Part shown: piece by piece, positions 5,848-6,769 of the stretch
Numbering within the stretch: position 1 is the stretch's first letter
Layout: the number at the start of each line of letters is the position of its first letter
Source: CAZYPH01 sp964649095
GTDB lineage: Bacteria; Bdellovibrionota; UBA1018; UBA923
Assembly: GCA_964649095.1 (NCBI GenBank)
Contig: CAZYPH010000118.1
Span: 1-6,769, forward strand
Direction of reading: 5' to 3'
DNA: 6,769 nt
The notes under the pieces: model-generated
Told to the model about the DNA's origin: nothing
The model's database searches: none
Seen by the model: only the letters and a program-made list of their open reading frames with translations
Position numbers and translations under genes: made by a program

Positions 5848-6592
5848 AACAGCATCTGAAATCAAGTTAATGGAAAAAGTGGGGCGCATTGCCGCCGAGG
5901 CCTTGCAATACGCGGGAAAACACGTCAAAGCGGGCATTTCGACAAACGAGTTAGACCAGTTGGCCAACGACTATATTTTGTCAAAAGGCGCTACGTCGGC
6001 GTGCATTGGTTATCATGGTTATCCTAAAGCCATCTGTACTTCGGTGAATGATGTCATTTGCCACGGATTACCCGATGAAACGATTTTAAAAGATGGCGAT
6101 ATTATCAATATCGATGTGACGGCACTCTATCAGGGGTTTCATGGTGATACGTCGGCGACGTTTGCCGTGGGCGCGATCACACCAGAAGCGCAGACCTTGG
6201 TCGACTGCGCGTTCGGCGCCATGCATGCGGGTATTAAGGCCGTAAAAGCCGGTAATACGACGGGGGATGTTGGTTTCGCTGTTGAAAAGTTTGTGAACCG
6301 TCGCGGGTTCTGGGTCGTACGTGAAATTGGTGGCCACGGTATTGGGCGCATTTTCCATGAAGAGCCGTTTGTGCCTTCTTACGGCCGCAAAGGGAAGGGA
6401 CCAAAACTAGCAAAATGGGGTACCATCACCGTCGAACCTATGGTGAACCAGACCGCGGCACCCATCCGGGAATTTGATATCAAAGGTTCTACCGTAACGG
6501 TTTTTAGAACTTCTGACAAAACGCTGTCAGCGCAGTTTGAGCACACGATTTTGATTACCGATGAAGGGGCCGAGATTTTAACAGTTTGTTGA
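5837..6592 (+). CDS. map: Methionine aminopeptidase, type I
   Basis: This essential cytosolic metallopeptidase removes the initiator methionine from nascent proteins after deformylation, when the second residue is small. All five metal ligands of the pita-bread fold are visible: D93 in NIDVTAL, D104 in FHGDTSATF, H167 in GGHGIG, E200 in VEPMVN and E235 in SAQFEHT. The catalytic histidines H76 (ICHGLPD) and H174 (FHEEP) are present too. At 251 aa it is a short type I enzyme with no SH3-like or zinc-finger N-terminal extension and no type II insertion. The ATG at 5837 has AGAAGG 5 nt upstream and gives the standard N-terminus (KTASEIKLMEKVGRIAAEAL). It overlaps the upstream Cys-rich gene by 11 nt in a different frame, a sign of coupled expression. 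The transcript probably ends at the hairpin at 6699-6736. The closing residues (LITDEGAEILTVC) are normal for the family, so the gene is complete. Confidence 0.97.
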   Translation: MTVKTASEIKLMEKVGRIAAEALQYAGKHVKAGISTNELDQLANDYILSKGATSACIGYHGYPKAICTSVNDVICHGLPDETILKDGDIINIDVTALYQGFHGDTSATFAVGAITPEAQTLVDCAFGAMHAGIKAVKAGNTTGDVGFAVEKFVNRRGFWVVREIGGHGIGRIFHEEPFVPSYGRKGKGPKLAKWGTITVEPMVNQTAAPIREFDIKGSTVTVFRTSDKTLSAQFEHTILITDEGAEILTVC

Positions 6593-6606
6593 TCGATAGA
6601 GGCCAG

Positions 6607-6648
6607 AGGCGAGGCTAAAGCCTGAATCCGCTCTTGTGGGCGGCGCCT
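6607..6648 (+). other. Predicted three-way-junction RNA fold in the region after map
   Basis: Three helices fit together without gaps. P1 is AGGCG (6607-6611) with CGCCT (6644-6648). P2 is AGGC (6612-6615) with GCCT (6620-6623), loop TAAA. P3 is CCGCTC (6628-6633) with GGGCGG (6638-6643), one G-U pair, loop TTGT. A 4-nt linker, GAAT, joins P2 and P3. GAGGC occurs three times at 6599-6615, so other pairings are possible. No T-run follows, so it is not a terminator. It could be part of the map 3' UTR, a small RNA ending at the downstream terminator, or an extragenic repeat unit. Confidence 0.4.
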
Positions 6649-6698
6649 AGTGGGGTATTTTGAAGTTCAGCAGGGGCCTTGATTAAACGATACAAAAT

Positions 6699-6736
6699 AA
6701 AAAAGGGGGGCCATCTTTCGATGACCCCCCTTTTTT
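6699..6736 (+). terminator. Strong bidirectional intrinsic terminator after map
   Basis: Six A (6699-6704) and GGGGGG (6705-6710) pair with CCCCCC (6725-6730) and six T (6731-6736). Above one C/A mismatch, CATC (6712-6715) pairs with GATG (6720-6723) around a TTTC loop. The A-tract becomes a T-tract on the opposite strand, so the hairpin should stop transcription from both sides. It begins about 107 nt after the map stop codon and implies a convergent gene to the right. Confidence 0.93.
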
Positions 6737-6769
6737 CTAAAAAGAGAAAATCTCAATTAGAAGCGTTGA

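Overview
The window reads as ordinary bacterial chromosome from a compact, moderate-GC genome. All recognisable genes lie on the + strand. A type I methionine aminopeptidase, an Nfu-type iron-sulfur carrier and a pitrilysin/insulysin-like M16 peptidase, together with a classical intrinsic terminator, point to a bacterium, probably Gram-negative. The unexpected element is a complete two-gene DNA topoisomerase VI, an enzyme typical of archaea and plants and known from only scattered bacteria. The phylum cannot be fixed from the sequence alone.

Layout. (1) 1-1953: the 3' two thirds of an M16-like metallopeptidase gene; the part that would encode the zinc site lies upstream of the window. (2) 1954-2022: a hairpin terminator interlaced with a promoter whose -10 box sits 6 nt before the next ATG. 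(3) 2023-4845: top6B then top6A, 48 nt apart. B carries an intact GHKL ATPase site, and A carries the catalytic tyrosine and a Toprim metal site. (4) 4889-5452: nfu. (5) 5467-5847: an unrecognised 126-aa protein with a six-cysteine C-terminal tail, overlapping by 11 nt (6) 5837-6592: map. (7) 6593-6769: no convincing gene, but a predicted three-way-junction RNA fold and a strong bidirectional terminator at 6699-6736.

How the genes fit together. top6B and top6A encode the two subunits of one A2B2 type IIB topoisomerase and form an operon; A has a clear Shine-Dalgarno sequence, B has none. nfu, the Cys-rich gene and map form a second cluster with an iron-sulfur or metal theme; the Cys-rich gene and map are probably translationally coupled. 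The first genes of the apparent transcription units lack Shine-Dalgarno sequences and have -10-like boxes placed so that transcription would begin at or next to the A of the ATG. This suggests leaderless mRNAs at transcription-unit starts and Shine-Dalgarno initiation inside operons.

Most worth a second look are the bacterial topoisomerase VI, the leaderless promoter geometry, the Cys-rich partner of methionine aminopeptidase, and the structured element after map. No mobile element, CRISPR array, tRNA or rRNA was seen.
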